Counted from the stretch's first letter, positions 9,564 to 20,074 are shown. The stretch: DNA of 64,000 nt from CAWAQA01 sp963784065 (GCA_963784065.1 CAWAQA010000007.1:1-64000), one strand, 5' to 3'. A program made the numbers and translations. The notes: a model not told the origin generated them from the sequence alone.

Positions 9564-10810
9564 CGAGGCCGCAGCCGCCTTGCCGCGACCAGTCGACGGA
9601 TCCCACCCGCTGCCGACGTCGGCCACGATCGCGTGGTGCGCAGCCGCCGCAATACCGCGATGGCTTCGGCGGCGGCCTCGTCCAGGTTCTGACGCGGCAC
9701 GTTGTCCGGCCGTGTATAGCGCGCGGTCGTAAGCACCGCGAGGATCGAGCGAAGGTCGTCGAGCACCGGCGGCGCCGGCCGCCCGGCCGTGTCGCCGTCC
9801 ACCGTGCCGCCGCCGCCGCCGGGGGCGGCGCTGAGCGCGTCGGCGGTGACCGAGGCCGAGACCATCACCCGTTTCGGGCGCAGCCTGCCGATGGTGACGA
9901 CCAGCGAGCCTTCTCGCCCCGCTACTCCTGGCTCGAGCAGCGTCTGCGGCGGCCGGCGATCCAGCGCGATCGCGATGCCAAGGCGTACTGCCGCCAGCGC
10001 CCTGCCGATGGCGTCGCGGCTCCATCCCTCCCGCCTCGCTTCGGCCTGCACCCGTTCGAGCTCGCGAATAGCGCCGCGCAGCACCGCGGCGTCCGACAGC
10101 AGCGGCACGGTACGATCGGCGGGCGTTCGATACCGCCGCACGGCCACAATGGCGGCGACGGCAAGGAAACCAAGGCTGCCGCTGAACAGCAGCGCCGCCA
10201 GTGCGAAGGCGACATTCCCGCGGAACCGCCTGTCCTGAATCTCGCCGAAGGTGGCCGCGGGCGCGTCGCGGATGTCTACGGCCTGCGGCGGTACCAGCGC
10301 CATGATCTGGATCGGGAGGGCCGGCAGCCGATAGCTCTGTTCCATGCTCTCGACAGTCGCGGCGGTCTCCACTTGGCTCTGCACCCGATAGAGCACATCG
10401 AGCGCGGGAATGGCGACCTGACGTCCGAACAGATCCTCCGCGACGACACGGAGGGCGTACTGGTACTGAAACAGCCGGCGCTGGCCCGACTGGATGTCCG
10501 GATGCCGCGTTCCCTCGACGACGTTGAACGGCGGCAGCTGCATCGCCGCCGGGTCCAGCCTCGTTTGTTCCGCGACGACGCGTACAGCGGGCGTGTCAAC
10601 GACGCTGCACGTGAGCGTGAGGGAAAACCGCTCGCCGACGTACACGGCGCTCTTCCCGGTCCTCCACCAGCATCGGATCGGGTCGGTCGCTGGCGTCGAG
10701 TTCGCGCCCTCTGCCGCAGGCGCACCGACCTGGGCGTCCGCCGGGCGGGCGCCGATGGCGAGCCCGATGACGCCCCAGACGACTGCCTGCCTGACCCACG
10801 CGCTTCGCAT
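9560..10810 (-). CDS. Exported, membrane-anchored BatD-like protein
   Basis: Starts at ATG 10810 with a signal peptide (VVWGVIGLAIGARPADAQ). About 200 residues follow that look like an extracytoplasmic beta-rich domain (GERFSLTLTCSVVDTPAVRVV), then one membrane helix (FALAALLFSGSLGFLAVAAIV), and a cytoplasmic helical tail ending in arginine-rich sequence. Signal peptide, beta domain, one membrane helix and tail is the layout of BatD-type proteins. I recognise the layout more than the sequence. It follows the DUF58 gene by 7 bases and overlaps the BatA-like gene. Confidence 0.65.
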   Translation of the reverse strand: MRSAWVRQAVVWGVIGLAIGARPADAQVGAPAAEGANSTPATDPIRCWWRTGKSAVYVGERFSLTLTCSVVDTPAVRVVAEQTRLDPAAMQLPPFNVVEGTRHPDIQSGQRRLFQYQYALRVVAEDLFGRQVAIPALDVLYRVQSQVETAATVESMEQSYRLPALPIQIMALVPPQAVDIRDAPAATFGEIQDRRFRGNVAFALAALLFSGSLGFLAVAAIVAVRRYRTPADRTVPLLSDAAVLRGAIRELERVQAEARREGWSRDAIGRALAAVRLGIAIALDRRPPQTLLEPGVAGREGSLVVTIGRLRPKRVMVSASVTADALSAAPGGGGGTVDGDTAGRPAPPVLDDLRSILAVLTTARYTRPDNVPRQNLDEAAAEAIAVLRRLRTTRSWPTSAAGGIRRLVAARRLRPR

Positions 10811-10817
10811 CACCCCC

Positions 10818-11732
10818 CTATACCCTGCGCAGCCGGCGTTCGATGACGAACTCCATGAGCGCGTGAAGATTCTGTTCCGGATCCGCGCCCATCCGCAGCA
10901 CATCCAGCCCGCAGTCTTTCGCCCAGCCGGCGACCGTGTCCTGCCAGGCGCGGACGCGCTGGGCAAGCTTTCGCAGCTCCGTGCGTGACACGATGCCCGA
11001 TTGCTGCGTCTCCACGTCGTAGGCCTCGATCCACCCGGCGGGTGCATCTGGCAGCTCGAAGGCAAAGGCCGCGTCCACGAGGATGAGACAGACGTCGTGC
11101 CTCGAGTTGAGCATCGCCAGTTCCCCCAGTGTCCGCCGCGCGTCGTCGAACAGGAAATCCGATACCACAGGTATCAGGCATGGATTCCGCAGGTGGCCGC
11201 CGATCGTCAGCGAGAGATCGGTGTGACGCGTGACCTCGACGTCGGCGCTGCCATGCTGGTACGCGTCGAGGCAGAAGATCACATGGTTTCGTCCGATACG
11301 AGGCCGGACCGCGTGCACGTTCTGAAAGTCGCGGTCGAAGGTCATCAGCCCGAACATGTCCTGAAAGAAGACCGCGGAGAGACCGATGGTAGCCACGGCG
11401 CGGGCGATGCCGGCGGCGATCGAGACCCCGTTGAAACTGCAGAGGGTTGACGCCGAGCGATCGGCCACGACGGTGATCGACGCGGTGCTGCGCTGTTCGA
11501 ATTCGCGGACGACGAGCGGCGAGAAATTGTTGAAAGTGGACTGCGGCCAGTCGATCGCCGAGGGCCGGTCGCCGGGCTGCCAGTCGCGCAGGCCGACGAA
11601 GTCGAACCCCGCACCGCGGAAGAGGCTGGCGTGCTCGCCCATCGTGTGCTCGCGCATGCGCCGGAGGATCAGGAGCTCGATCTCCGCGATCTCGGCGACG
11701 TCGATGAGCGGTTTACCGACCAGGATCTTCAT
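10818..11732 (-). CDS. DUF58 family protein
   Basis: About 304 residues from ATG 11732; a GTG at 11744 is an alternative. The signature GLRDWQPGDRPSAIDWPQS, near residues 50-70, is the diagnostic DUF58 motif, followed by a degenerate VWA-like fold (ITVVADRSAS, VVSDFLFDD, LILVDAAF). DUF58 proteins sit beside MoxR ATPases in almost all genomes and are thought to be clients or adaptors in a membrane-protein maturation or stress system. It lies between moxR (80 bases) and the BatD-like gene (7 bases). Confidence 0.88.
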   Translation of the reverse strand: MKILVGKPLIDVAEIAEIELLILRRMREHTMGEHASLFRGAGFDFVGLRDWQPGDRPSAIDWPQSTFNNFSPLVVREFEQRSTASITVVADRSASTLCSFNGVSIAAGIARAVATIGLSAVFFQDMFGLMTFDRDFQNVHAVRPRIGRNHVIFCLDAYQHGSADVEVTRHTDLSLTIGGHLRNPCLIPVVSDFLFDDARRTLGELAMLNSRHDVCLILVDAAFAFELPDAPAGWIEAYDVETQQSGIVSRTELRKLAQRVRAWQDTVAGWAKDCGLDVLRMGADPEQNLHALMEFVIERRLRRV

Positions 11733-11812
11733 GCGATCTCCCACTGCGGGTCACGGCTCACACGCTTCCCCTCGCCGCGCCGCTCGGCGGTCCCGGCGCG
11801 TGCGCGTGGCGG

Positions 11813-12853
11813 TCAGGGAATCGGCATCCGCTCGGCGATGTCCTCGATCACCGTCTCGACGGTCAGGCCGTGGCTGGCGGCATGCGGTCCCAGCCAGATC
11901 CGGTGGCCGAGGACGTATTTCGCGAGCGCCTGAATGTCTTCGGGGTACACCTCGTCCCGCTCTCCCACGATCAGCGCCCACACCTTGACGAGGCGGCCCC
12001 AGCAAATCGTCGCGCGCGGCGACGCGCCAAGGTCCACGTTGTGATCCACCATCGCCGACGGAGACCGGTGATACCACGCGGTCTCGGCGCTGTACGGACG
12101 CGAGGCGCCGACGAGGCGGCGGATGTACTCGGCGAGCTTCTCGTGCAGGAACACTTCACGGCTGATGATGGCCCGCAGCTGAATGATCCGTTCCTTGGTC
12201 ACCAGCGGATTGAGCCGTATGCGCTTGAAGTCGAAGCTCACCAGCTTCTGTTCTTCCTCGGGCGGCAGATAGCCGATGTTCACGATGATGGCGAACCGAT
12301 CGGTCGCCGCCTCCGACAGCGGAAACGTCCCTTGTCCGAGCTCCACCGGGTTCATCGTCGCGATCGCGAAGCTGAACGCCGGCAGCTCGTACGTCGTGTT
12401 GCCCACGGTGACGCTCCGATCCTGCAGCGCTTCGAGAAACGCGCTCTGGGACTTGAGCGGGATGCGGTTGATCTCGTCGATCAGGATCACTTCCGCGGAG
12501 GCGAGCGGGCCGAATTCGGTCACCAGCTGCCCCGTGGCCGGGTTGATCATCTGATAGCCGACGACCTCGGTCGGCTGCAGGTCGGCGCGGCCCTGGATCC
12601 GGGCGAACTTCGCGTTGCTGATCGCCGCGAGGATCACGCCGAAGAACGTCTTGCCGATGCCTGGCACGCCGCGCAGCAGCAGGTTGCCGGCGTTCACCTG
12701 GCGGTCGCCGTCGCGGTCGTAGGTCGTCGGGATCTCCGACAGCAGCACCACGTTGGCAAGCGCCTTCTCCGTGTCGTAGCCGACGAGCGCCTTGCTCCCC
12801 TCGGCGACGACAGCCTTGTGAAAGTCGATGGCCTCTTGCAGGTCAGGTTGCAT
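11813..12853 (-). CDS. MoxR-family AAA+ ATPase
   Basis: A 346-residue AAA+ protein with Walker A GVPGIGKT (residues about 62-69), Walker B VILIDEINR (about 123-131), sensor ATMNPVE and the MoxR-typical EALQD...VTVG stretch. MoxR proteins work as chaperone-like ATPases, usually with VWA partners, to assemble or activate other complexes. This is the first gene of a six-gene minus-strand operon down to 6660. A purine-rich GGGGGAGGG lies about 12 bases upstream of the ATG. The 217-base gap before it probably holds the operon promoter, but I found no convincing -35/-10 pair. Confidence 0.92.
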   Translation of the reverse strand: MQPDLQEAIDFHKAVVAEGSKALVGYDTEKALANVVLLSEIPTTYDRDGDRQVNAGNLLLRGVPGIGKTFFGVILAAISNAKFARIQGRADLQPTEVVGYQMINPATGQLVTEFGPLASAEVILIDEINRIPLKSQSAFLEALQDRSVTVGNTTYELPAFSFAIATMNPVELGQGTFPLSEAATDRFAIIVNIGYLPPEEEQKLVSFDFKRIRLNPLVTKERIIQLRAIISREVFLHEKLAEYIRRLVGASRPYSAETAWYHRSPSAMVDHNVDLGASPRATICWGRLVKVWALIVGERDEVYPEDIQALAKYVLGHRIWLGPHAASHGLTVETVIEDIAERMPIP

Positions 12854-13070
12854 ACAACGCGGCCCTCCCCCCTCGCGCCGACGTCAAGGCCCTCGCACGT
12901 CGGCCCAGCGATGGATGCGCCGCGCAGATTCAGCAGGAAGGCAAAGTATCCTAGTGCAAAGGCGGGGGCCTGTAAAGAACGGCGGAGGGCCCGTTATCGC
13001 GGCAAACGGCCGGTTTACCGTGCGTTTTTGCGGTCGCCGGGGCGGGCCCGCGGCCCGCCCCGCCTCGCGA

Positions 13071-16000
13071 TCAGAAGTTCAGCTGCGCGCTGAACTTGAC
13101 CAGGCGCCCGCCCATGATCTGGATGGCGTTGCCCCACTGGTTGGTCGGGCCCACGCTGTATCGCGTCTGCTCGTTGAGGATCGTGCTCGCGTTCAGGATG
13201 TTGTAGATGTCGACGTTCCCCTGCAGCCTGGTGTTCCCGAGCGGGAAGTTCCGGCTGAAACGGAGATCGACCTGCTGGATGCGATCGCCATAGAAGGTGT
13301 TCAGAGGAAGCAGCTCAATCGTGGCCGTCTGGTTGCACGTCGCGGCGGTCTGGCTGGGACACGCCGCCAGGTTCCGGCCGAGCGACGGCCTGATCTCAGC
13401 GTTGGTGGCCACGTAGCTGGCCCGGAGCGGGAAGCCGGCCGAGTTCTGATACACCACGCTGGTCTGAAGCTCCCAGGGGAGCGGATAGATCAGCGCGAAT
13501 TTCACCTGCGTTCCGCTCGACCACGGGCGGGCGACGCGGCAGAAGCCGGGCCGGTTGTCCACGTTCACCGGGAGCGCGAGGGCCGCGCCCGCGGGTGAGC
13601 CGGCGTTGAGCGACGAGGGAGAATCGACGACGAGACAGTTGTCGGTCACGACGCGCCCGATCGACACGCCTCCCTGGAGCGATCCACCCTGTCCGAACCG
13701 CGCGGTCGTCGTGAAATCAACCCCGTCGAACACCTCGGTCATCTTGCCGTAGTGGTCCGCTTGCGTGCGCACGTTATTGATCAGGCCGAACTTCGCCGGC
13801 CTGATGTCGTAGTTGCCGCACACCTGCTGGCCGCTGACGCTGCCTGGCAGCCGGCTGTCGGTGGGCGCCGTGATGCAGAACGGGTCGAAATCCGCCGGCG
13901 TCACGAGCTCGTTGTCGATCGCCTGGAAGGCGCCGTACCACGTGCGGAAATACGAGACACCAATCCCGAAATTGGGCCGCAGCTGGTGCTGGACGGTCAC
14001 CGAGCCCTGCCAGTTGTAATTCTCGAGGTTGAAGCCTTCGCGCGCGTCGTCGGCGAAACGCGTGTTGCCGCCAACGACCTGGCCGAAGGTGAGGTCGTTC
14101 CACACCCCGCACTCGCCGTTGACCTGCGAGTTCCTGAGATCGCAGTCGGGCACGAAGTTGCCGTTCCCATCGGTCCACGTCCGCGTGGTGCTCTGCGCCT
14201 GGTTCGACACGGGGAGGTTGATCGCGACGCCGGTGTTGCGCTGCGGGTACCGGCCCAGCGACACCTTCAGCGCCGTCAATCCGTTGCCAAAGAGGTCATA
14301 GGCCGCGCCCAGCCGCGGGCTCAGATTCTCCCACCGCGGCGAGTGCTCCACCGCCGGGAAGTTCCGCTCCGGCACGTAGGGTCCGGCCGGCAGGTGCGAT
14401 GCGGGAATGAACGAGTCATAGACCGAATAGCGGAGGCCCAGATTCAGCGTCAACCTCCGCATCGTCCACTGATCCTGCACGAAGACGCCGTTTTCCGTTG
14501 ACTCCTGATACGGTCCGAACGGCCCCGTGTAGATCGTGACCTGCGTTGGCAACTGGTTGCGGAACGTGTACGAGATCGCCTGATTCACGAGCCAGGGGTC
14601 GTCGTATTGCGTTCGGCCCTGCGTGAAATCATTCAGCTCGATACCCGTCTTGAAGTTGTGCGTCCCGGTGATGTAGGCCATCGTGAACCGGCCGTGCAGA
14701 CGCTCGTCGTGCAGTGTCTGGTAGAGCGTGCTCCGTGCGCCGTACCTGAGGTTCAGCCCCAGATCGGTGACCGAGATGACGTCGTAGCCCACGCCCGGCA
14801 ACCTTTTCTGCACGCGGTGATAGCTCGTCCTCATCGCATCCGCTTCGAACAGGAGCCGATTGGTGGCGGGGAAGGTGTAGTGGGCGGTCGCCAGGAACTG
14901 GGGATTGTAGCGGTGCTCGGCCGTGGCTTCCGGCGCGAACAACGGGCTCACCTGCTCCAGCAGCGCAAACGTGCACTGGCAGGCCGGGTGCTGGGTGTAG
15001 GCGGCCACCACCTTGTGCTTCAGCGCCGCCTGCCACGTGAGGCGGACGGAGATGTCCTTCGAGAAGTCATGGTTGTAGGCGGGCCGGCTCAGGTCGGGCT
15101 CGTAGAAGAGGCTGCCTTGCCGCTTGTTCCAGTAGTTGCCCACCTGATAGAGGGATCGATCCTCCCACCGGAAGGCGGCGAAGAACCACAGCTTGTCGCG
15201 CTTGATCGGCCCTCCAAGACCGCCGCCGGCGTCGTAGTACCGCCGCACGGACGGCGCCGCGGTCAGGCCGCGCGCGCGCAGGTCGTCGTTGAGATTGTCG
15301 CTCGACAGGTCGGGACCCGTGACCTCGAACCCGAGGGTTCCGGAGAACACGTTGCCGCCGTCCTTCGGCACGATGTTGATCTGGATGCCACCCGTTGAGG
15401 CTTCGGCGGAGCCGGCGGCCGTCTCGACGACGACTTCCTCGAACGTGTGCGCGTTGTACCTGGAAGCCACCGCCGCTGAACACCCGCGAGTCCATGCCGG
15501 CGAAGTTGTAGGTCATGTCATCGGGGCGCTGGCCGTGGACGCCGAAAAAGGCGCGGTCGCTCCCGACGCCGCCGACATCGTGAAGATTGGTGGCCCCCGC
15601 GTCGGCCCCCAGGATGAGCGACTGCAGCTGGGCGGGCCGCCTGCTCGTCGGAATGGCATCGAGGGTCGCGCGCGTCAAAGACGTCTGCTGCTGGACGTTC
15701 GAGATGTCCACGACCGGGGCCTGACCGGAGACCGTGACCGTCTCCTCGATCGCCCCCACGACCATCTCGGCGTTGACCGTCGCGTTGAACCCCGTCCGTC
15801 AATTCGATCCCTTCGCGGCGGAAAGTGTTGAAGCCGGTCAAGGAGAACGTGACCGTGTACATGCCCGGGCCGCAGGTCCACGATTCGGTAAAGGCCCTGG
15901 ACATCGCTGACGGCCGAACGGGCCTTTTCGATCAAGGCGGGGCTGGCGGCCTCCACCGTGACGCCGGGCACCACCGCGCCGGACACATCCCGCACCACGC

Positions 16001-16100
16001 CCGCAATCGAACCGGTTTCCGCCTGCGCCCAGGCGGTCGCCGGCAGGCACGTGACGCACCACACTCCCAAGACGAGGCGCAGGAATCGAGCAGCGTTCAT
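13071..16100 (-). CDS. TonB-dependent receptor, Oar-like (three frameshifts)
   Basis: Starts at ATG 16100 with a signal peptide ending AWAQ, a carboxypeptidase-regulatory domain (GVVRDVSGAVVPGVTVEA), a plug (EETVTVSGQAPVVDI), and a full barrel (KDGGNVFSGTLGFEVTG, DKLWFFAAFRWED) ending FSAQLNF. The N-terminal 200 codons are split over three frames with one extra base each near 15863, 15797 and 15475; afterwards the frame is open for 799 codons. The paralogue at 16695-19772 is intact and aligns through all three breaks. Each extra base can be placed at a codon boundary. Most likely the gene is functional in the organism. It lies upstream of moxR on the same strand. Confidence 0.85.
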
Positions 16101-16694
16101 CGCCTTCCTCCCTTCAAGAGCCTGTCGAGCACGAAGTTGACGGCCGCCGAATGGCGCGGTTCGCCGCGCCAGGAATCGGGTTACCGGGGTCTGCGGAAAA
16201 GATGAGCGCGGTGACGCCGGTGACGATGGTTGAAAACGACCGTGCTGAAGTGAGGATGAGTGCGGGGAATCAGGGTGAGATGCGGGAACGGCGGCAGGCA
16301 CGCGCAGCGCGAGCACGGCGGCGCCAATCGCAGCACTGGAATCGCCGCGGTGCGGTGACAGCCAGGCATCTCACAACCTCAATCGCGGAAGGGAGGCACG
16401 CAAACGCGAGATGTGAGACTTGTGGTCCTACCATAGAGGTCAGCGCACGATCAAGTAATATCTTCGTGAAAACTCATCCGTGTGTGACTACAATGCCGCC
16501 GCTTCCCCCGGCGCGCGTCGCGCCGGGAAGCGGGAGGAGACCATCCCGACCAGGAACACTCGATCCCGCGCACAATCACAATCACAAATCACCAATTGCA
16601 GATCACAAAGATCACCAATGAACACAGTCCCTTCCTGATCGCCCCGGCGTTTCGCGCGTGAGAGGCGGCTTCCGACGCCGCCTGAAGGAGAAGC
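16101..16694. other. Intergenic region between two divergent TonB receptor genes
   Basis: About 590 bases without a credible gene. It must hold both divergent promoters. An A/C-rich run with repeated AATCAC units (about 16571-16620) stands out against the GC-rich surroundings and ends just before the plus-strand receptor leader. TAATAT at about 16457 is a possible -10. The open frame 16151-16621 has no protein-like features. Confidence 0.6.
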
Positions 16695-19600
16695 ATGATC
16701 ACTCCCCGCTCGCTCGCGCGTCTCATCGTCGTATCCTGTGTGCTGCCGCTGCCGACTGTCGCATGGGCGCAGGTGGCAGATACCGCCTCCGTCGCAGGAG
16801 TCGTGCGCGATCCCTCCGGCGCCGTGCTCCCGGGCGTCACCGTGGAAGCCAGCAGTCCTGCCCTGATCGACAGGGCCCGTTCGGTGGTGACCGACACGCA
16901 GGGCCTGTATCGGATCGTCGACCTGCGGCCGGGCGTGTACGTCGTGACCTTCAGCCTGCCTGGCTTCAATACCTTGAAGCGCGAGGGGCTCGAGCTGACC
17001 ACCGGATTCACCGCCGCGGTGAATGCCGAGTTGAACGTCGGCGCGCTCGAGGAAACGATCACCGTCTCGGGCGAGGCTCCCGTCGTTGACATCCAGAACG
17101 TCCGCCAGCAGACCACGCTGGCGCGCAGCACGCTGGATGCACTCCCGACCACCGGCCGCCTCGCGCAATACGCAACGCTCATCCCCGGGGCGACGTTGGG
17201 GAGTGCGGTGTGGCAGAGCGTTGGCGGCCTCGACGAACGCGGCAACGCGTTCGGGATTCACGGGAGCCGCGCGACCGACAACGCGCCGGTCATGAACGGC
17301 CTGGTGCAGCGTCTCCAGGGCGGAGCGGTCTTCGTCTTCAACAACCTGACCTTCCAGGAAGTCGTCGTCGAGACGAGCGGACTGTCGGCCGAGCGGAATA
17401 CCGGCGGCGTGCAGATGAACATCGTGCCCAAGGACGGGGGCAATACGTTTTCAGGTAGCTTCAGCACGTCCATCAGCACCCCGGACCTGCAGTCCGACAA
17501 CCTGACCGACGAGCTGCGCGCGCGCGGCCTGGGGTTTTCGCCCTCGCTCAAGAAGCACAACGACACGGGTGGCGCCGTCGGCGGACCGCTCGTACGCGAC
17601 AAGCTGTGGTTCTTCAACGCGTATCGCTTCGGAGCCAACCAGCAGTACCAGCAGGGCAACTACTTCAACAAGCTGCAGAATCAGCGGGTCGGCGTCGATC
17701 CGGCCTGGCGGGTGACGTTCTACGAACCGGACCTCGAGCGGCCCGCCTTCACCGACGATTTCTATCGCGACTACAGCCTGCGCCTGACGTGGCAGGCGGC
17801 CGCGAAGCACAAGATCGTCGCGTCCTATCAGGTGCAGCCGAACTGCAGCTGTTTCTGGCCGTTGCTGGAGCCGGCGATGCAGCAGAACATTCAAGGATCG
17901 CCGGAGGCGGTCGGTGGCCACACCTACAAGGTCAACTACCTGCCGCTCGTCAGCTGGACCTACCCGGCCACCAACCGCCTGCTGCTCGAGGCCGGGGCGT
18001 CGGCGAACGTGTTCAACAACAACACCATTCGTACCGATTCGACTGTGGGGCCGGACACGATCGCGATTACCGAGCTGGCGACGAACTTCCGCTACGGCTC
18101 GCGCGCCTTGTCGCTGACCCACGCCGGCGGCTACAGGGTCCAGCACAACCGCCAGTTCCGCCAGCGCCTGTCGGCGTCGTACATCACCGGGTCGCACGCC
18201 TTCAAGGCCGGGGTCGACCTGAGCCAGTACTCCGAGGGCATCCCGGACCGGGCGAGCGATCTCAACCAGATCAATGGCGCCCGGTCGTACGTGTTCAGGA
18301 ACCGGGTCCCGCAGTCGGTCGTGATCTGGGCGACCCCGTTCGAGGCCGTGTGGCGCTCGCACGATTACGGAGCCTACCTTCAGGATCAGTGGACGATCCG
18401 GAAGCTGACGCTGAACCTCGGTGCGCGATTCAATGTCTTCAACGGGCACGCGCCTCGCACGCAGATGCCGGCTGGCCTCTGGGTGCCGGAGCGCGAGTTC
18501 CCGGCGACGGAGAACGCGCCGAACTGGACCAACATCAGTCCGCGGCTCGGCGCGGCGTACGACCTGTTCGGCAACGGCAGGACGGCGGTCAAGGTGTCGT
18601 TGGGCCGCTACACGCCGTACTCGATTGCGGCGGTCGACGTCCCGGCGAACAACCAGGCGGCCAGCACGTCGCGCACGTGGACCGACGCCGACGGGAATTA
18701 CGTGCCTGACTGCGATCTCCGCGACCCGCTCGCCAACGGCGAGTGCGGGCAATGGTCCGACCTCACCTTCGGGCAGATCCGCGCCGGCAACACGCGCCGC
18801 ACGCCCGAGGCGCTGGGCGGCTTCAACCGCCAGGACTACAACTGGCAGGGCGCGGTGTCCCTGCAGCACCAGCTGCGCGGCAACATCGCGCTCAACGTGG
18901 GCTATTTCCGCACCTGGTATGGGGGCTTCCTCGCCACCGACAACCAGGCGGTGACGCCGGCCGACTACGATGCCTTCTGCGTCACGATGCCGAGCGACAG
19001 CCGGCTGCCCGGTGGCGGCGGCAGTCAGATCTGCGGGCTGTACGACATCAAGCCGGCGGCCTTTGGCCGGGTCAGCAATGTCGTCGGGCCGGCAGCAGAC
19101 TACGGCGGGCAGCGCGAGGTGTACAACGGCGTCGACGTCACGCTGAACGCGAGGTTTGCAAGCGGCATGCAGTTCGGCGGCGGCGTGAGCACCGGACGGA
19201 CGGTCAGCGACACGTGCGCGCTGAACGATTTGCCGCAGGTGCTGCCAGTCACCCTCGGCGGAGAGGTCGTGTCCACGGCCGTCGTGACGCCGAAGACGTC
19301 GGCCTTCTGTCAGATCAGCCGGCCGTGGGCGGCCGCCACGCAGGTGAAGCTCCTCGGCATCTTCCCGCTGCCGTGGGAGTTCCAGCTGAGTGCGACGTAT
19401 CAGAACATTCCCGGCATTCCGATCGTCGCAAGCCGGGCGTTCACCAACGCGGAGATCCGGCCCTCGCTCGGCCGCGATCTCGGTCAGTGCCGCGGCGCGG
19501 CCACGTGCAACGCCAGCGTCGTGATCGACATGGTTCCGCCGAACACGGAGTTCGAGGATCGGCTGAACCAGGTTGACGTGCGTTTCACGCGCACCGTGCG

Positions 19601-19772
19601 CATGGGGAGGGTCAGGGTCCGCGGCAACGCGGACATCTACAACCTGCTGAACGCCAGCGACGTCCTCAACATGACCACGCGGTACGCCGGCGCCACGGGA
19701 GGCCAGTGGCTGGGGCCGCTGCAGATTCTGGGAGGACGGATGTTCAAGTTCAGCGGTCAGCTCGATTTCTGA
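16695..19772 (+). CDS. TonB-dependent receptor, Oar-like, intact
   Basis: A 1025-residue protein with no frame break. Signal peptide through AWAQ (residue about 26), carboxypeptidase-regulatory domain with a CarboxypepD_reg core (GVVRDPSGAVLPGVTVEAS), plug (LEETITVSGEAPVVDIQNV, NIVPKDGGNTFSGSF) and a long beta-barrel ending FKFSGQLDF. AAGGAG lies a few bases upstream of the ATG. It is a close paralogue of the minus-strand receptor at 13071-16100, with shared features such as paired cysteines in a barrel loop (DCDLRDPLANGECG), suggesting an old duplication into divergent genes. No SusD-like partner is adjacent, as is usual for this Acidobacteriota group. Confidence 0.93.
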   Translation: MITPRSLARLIVVSCVLPLPTVAWAQVADTASVAGVVRDPSGAVLPGVTVEASSPALIDRARSVVTDTQGLYRIVDLRPGVYVVTFSLPGFNTLKREGLELTTGFTAAVNAELNVGALEETITVSGEAPVVDIQNVRQQTTLARSTLDALPTTGRLAQYATLIPGATLGSAVWQSVGGLDERGNAFGIHGSRATDNAPVMNGLVQRLQGGAVFVFNNLTFQEVVVETSGLSAERNTGGVQMNIVPKDGGNTFSGSFSTSISTPDLQSDNLTDELRARGLGFSPSLKKHNDTGGAVGGPLVRDKLWFFNAYRFGANQQYQQGNYFNKLQNQRVGVDPAWRVTFYEPDLERPAFTDDFYRDYSLRLTWQAAAKHKIVASYQVQPNCSCFWPLLEPAMQQNIQGSPEAVGGHTYKVNYLPLVSWTYPATNRLLLEAGASANVFNNNTIRTDSTVGPDTIAITELATNFRYGSRALSLTHAGGYRVQHNRQFRQRLSASYITGSHAFKAGVDLSQYSEGIPDRASDLNQINGARSYVFRNRVPQSVVIWATPFEAVWRSHDYGAYLQDQWTIRKLTLNLGARFNVFNGHAPRTQMPAGLWVPEREFPATENAPNWTNISPRLGAAYDLFGNGRTAVKVSLGRYTPYSIAAVDVPANNQAASTSRTWTDADGNYVPDCDLRDPLANGECGQWSDLTFGQIRAGNTRRTPEALGGFNRQDYNWQGAVSLQHQLRGNIALNVGYFRTWYGGFLATDNQAVTPADYDAFCVTMPSDSRLPGGGGSQICGLYDIKPAAFGRVSNVVGPAADYGGQREVYNGVDVTLNARFASGMQFGGGVSTGRTVSDTCALNDLPQVLPVTLGGEVVSTAVVTPKTSAFCQISRPWAAATQVKLLGIFPLPWEFQLSATYQNIPGIPIVASRAFTNAEIRPSLGRDLGQCRGAATCNASVVIDMVPPNTEFEDRLNQVDVRFTRTVRMGRVRVRGNADIYNLLNASDVLNMTTRYAGATGGQWLGPLQILGGRMFKFSGQLDF

Positions 19773-19776
19773 TGGC

Positions 19777-19799
19777 AGGCCGACCTGAAGGTCGGCCTC
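19777..19799. repeat. Short hairpin of the GCCGACC type behind a receptor gene
   Basis: An aggccgacct/aggtcggcct hairpin begins 5 bases after the receptor stop codon at 19772. Same sequence type as 6303-6322 and 49242-49266. It may act in transcription termination or mRNA 3'-end stability; no U-tract follows. Confidence 0.75.
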
Positions 19800-19928
19800 T
19801 GCGGAGATGCGGCGTCGCGGCGGTCGGCCATTTCGCGATCGGGGCCGCAACGTTCAGCCGGCAGCCGCCGAATCAGGGACGATGGCACGCCTCCGCGTCC
19901 CGTGGCGGCAAAAGGCATACAATGCGAG

Positions 19929-20074
19929 CGATTACGCGGCAATCTCGACGTCTCTCACGTCTTCAATGCGAGCAGGGTTCTCAGCATGACTACCACCTAC
20001 GGCGCGGCGTGGGGGAACGTCGCCCAGGTCTGAGTGCACGGTTGTTGACAGTCGGCGCGCAGCTCGATGTCTGA
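19929..20074 (+). pseudogene. Relic of the C-terminus of another TonB-dependent receptor
   Basis: Read in one frame the DNA gives RLRGNLDVSHVFNAS followed by RVLSMTTTYG and GNVAQV. After a frame break it gives ARLLTVGAQLDV and a stop. This is the standard C-terminal pattern of the neighbouring receptors (GNVDIYNILNAS..., ...QLDF), ending in a beta-signal. No barrel or start precedes it; upstream is the hairpin at 19777 and unrelated sequence. I read it as the remnant of a deleted receptor copy once placed in tandem behind 16695-19772. Confidence 0.7.

Noticed and set aside
16440..16470. TAATAT-based promoter for the plus-strand receptor
   Set aside because: No matching -35 at a proper distance and too far from the start to be convincing; mentioned only as a possibility.
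16151..16621. 156-codon frame in the divergent receptor gap
   Set aside because: No motif, no ribosome site and it crosses the A/C-rich repeat region.
17451..19850. 799-codon minus-strand frame opposite the intact TonB receptor
   Set aside because: A high-GC antisense shadow: low-complexity V/R/E/D composition, no start signal, no motif; the receptor on the plus strand is intact.
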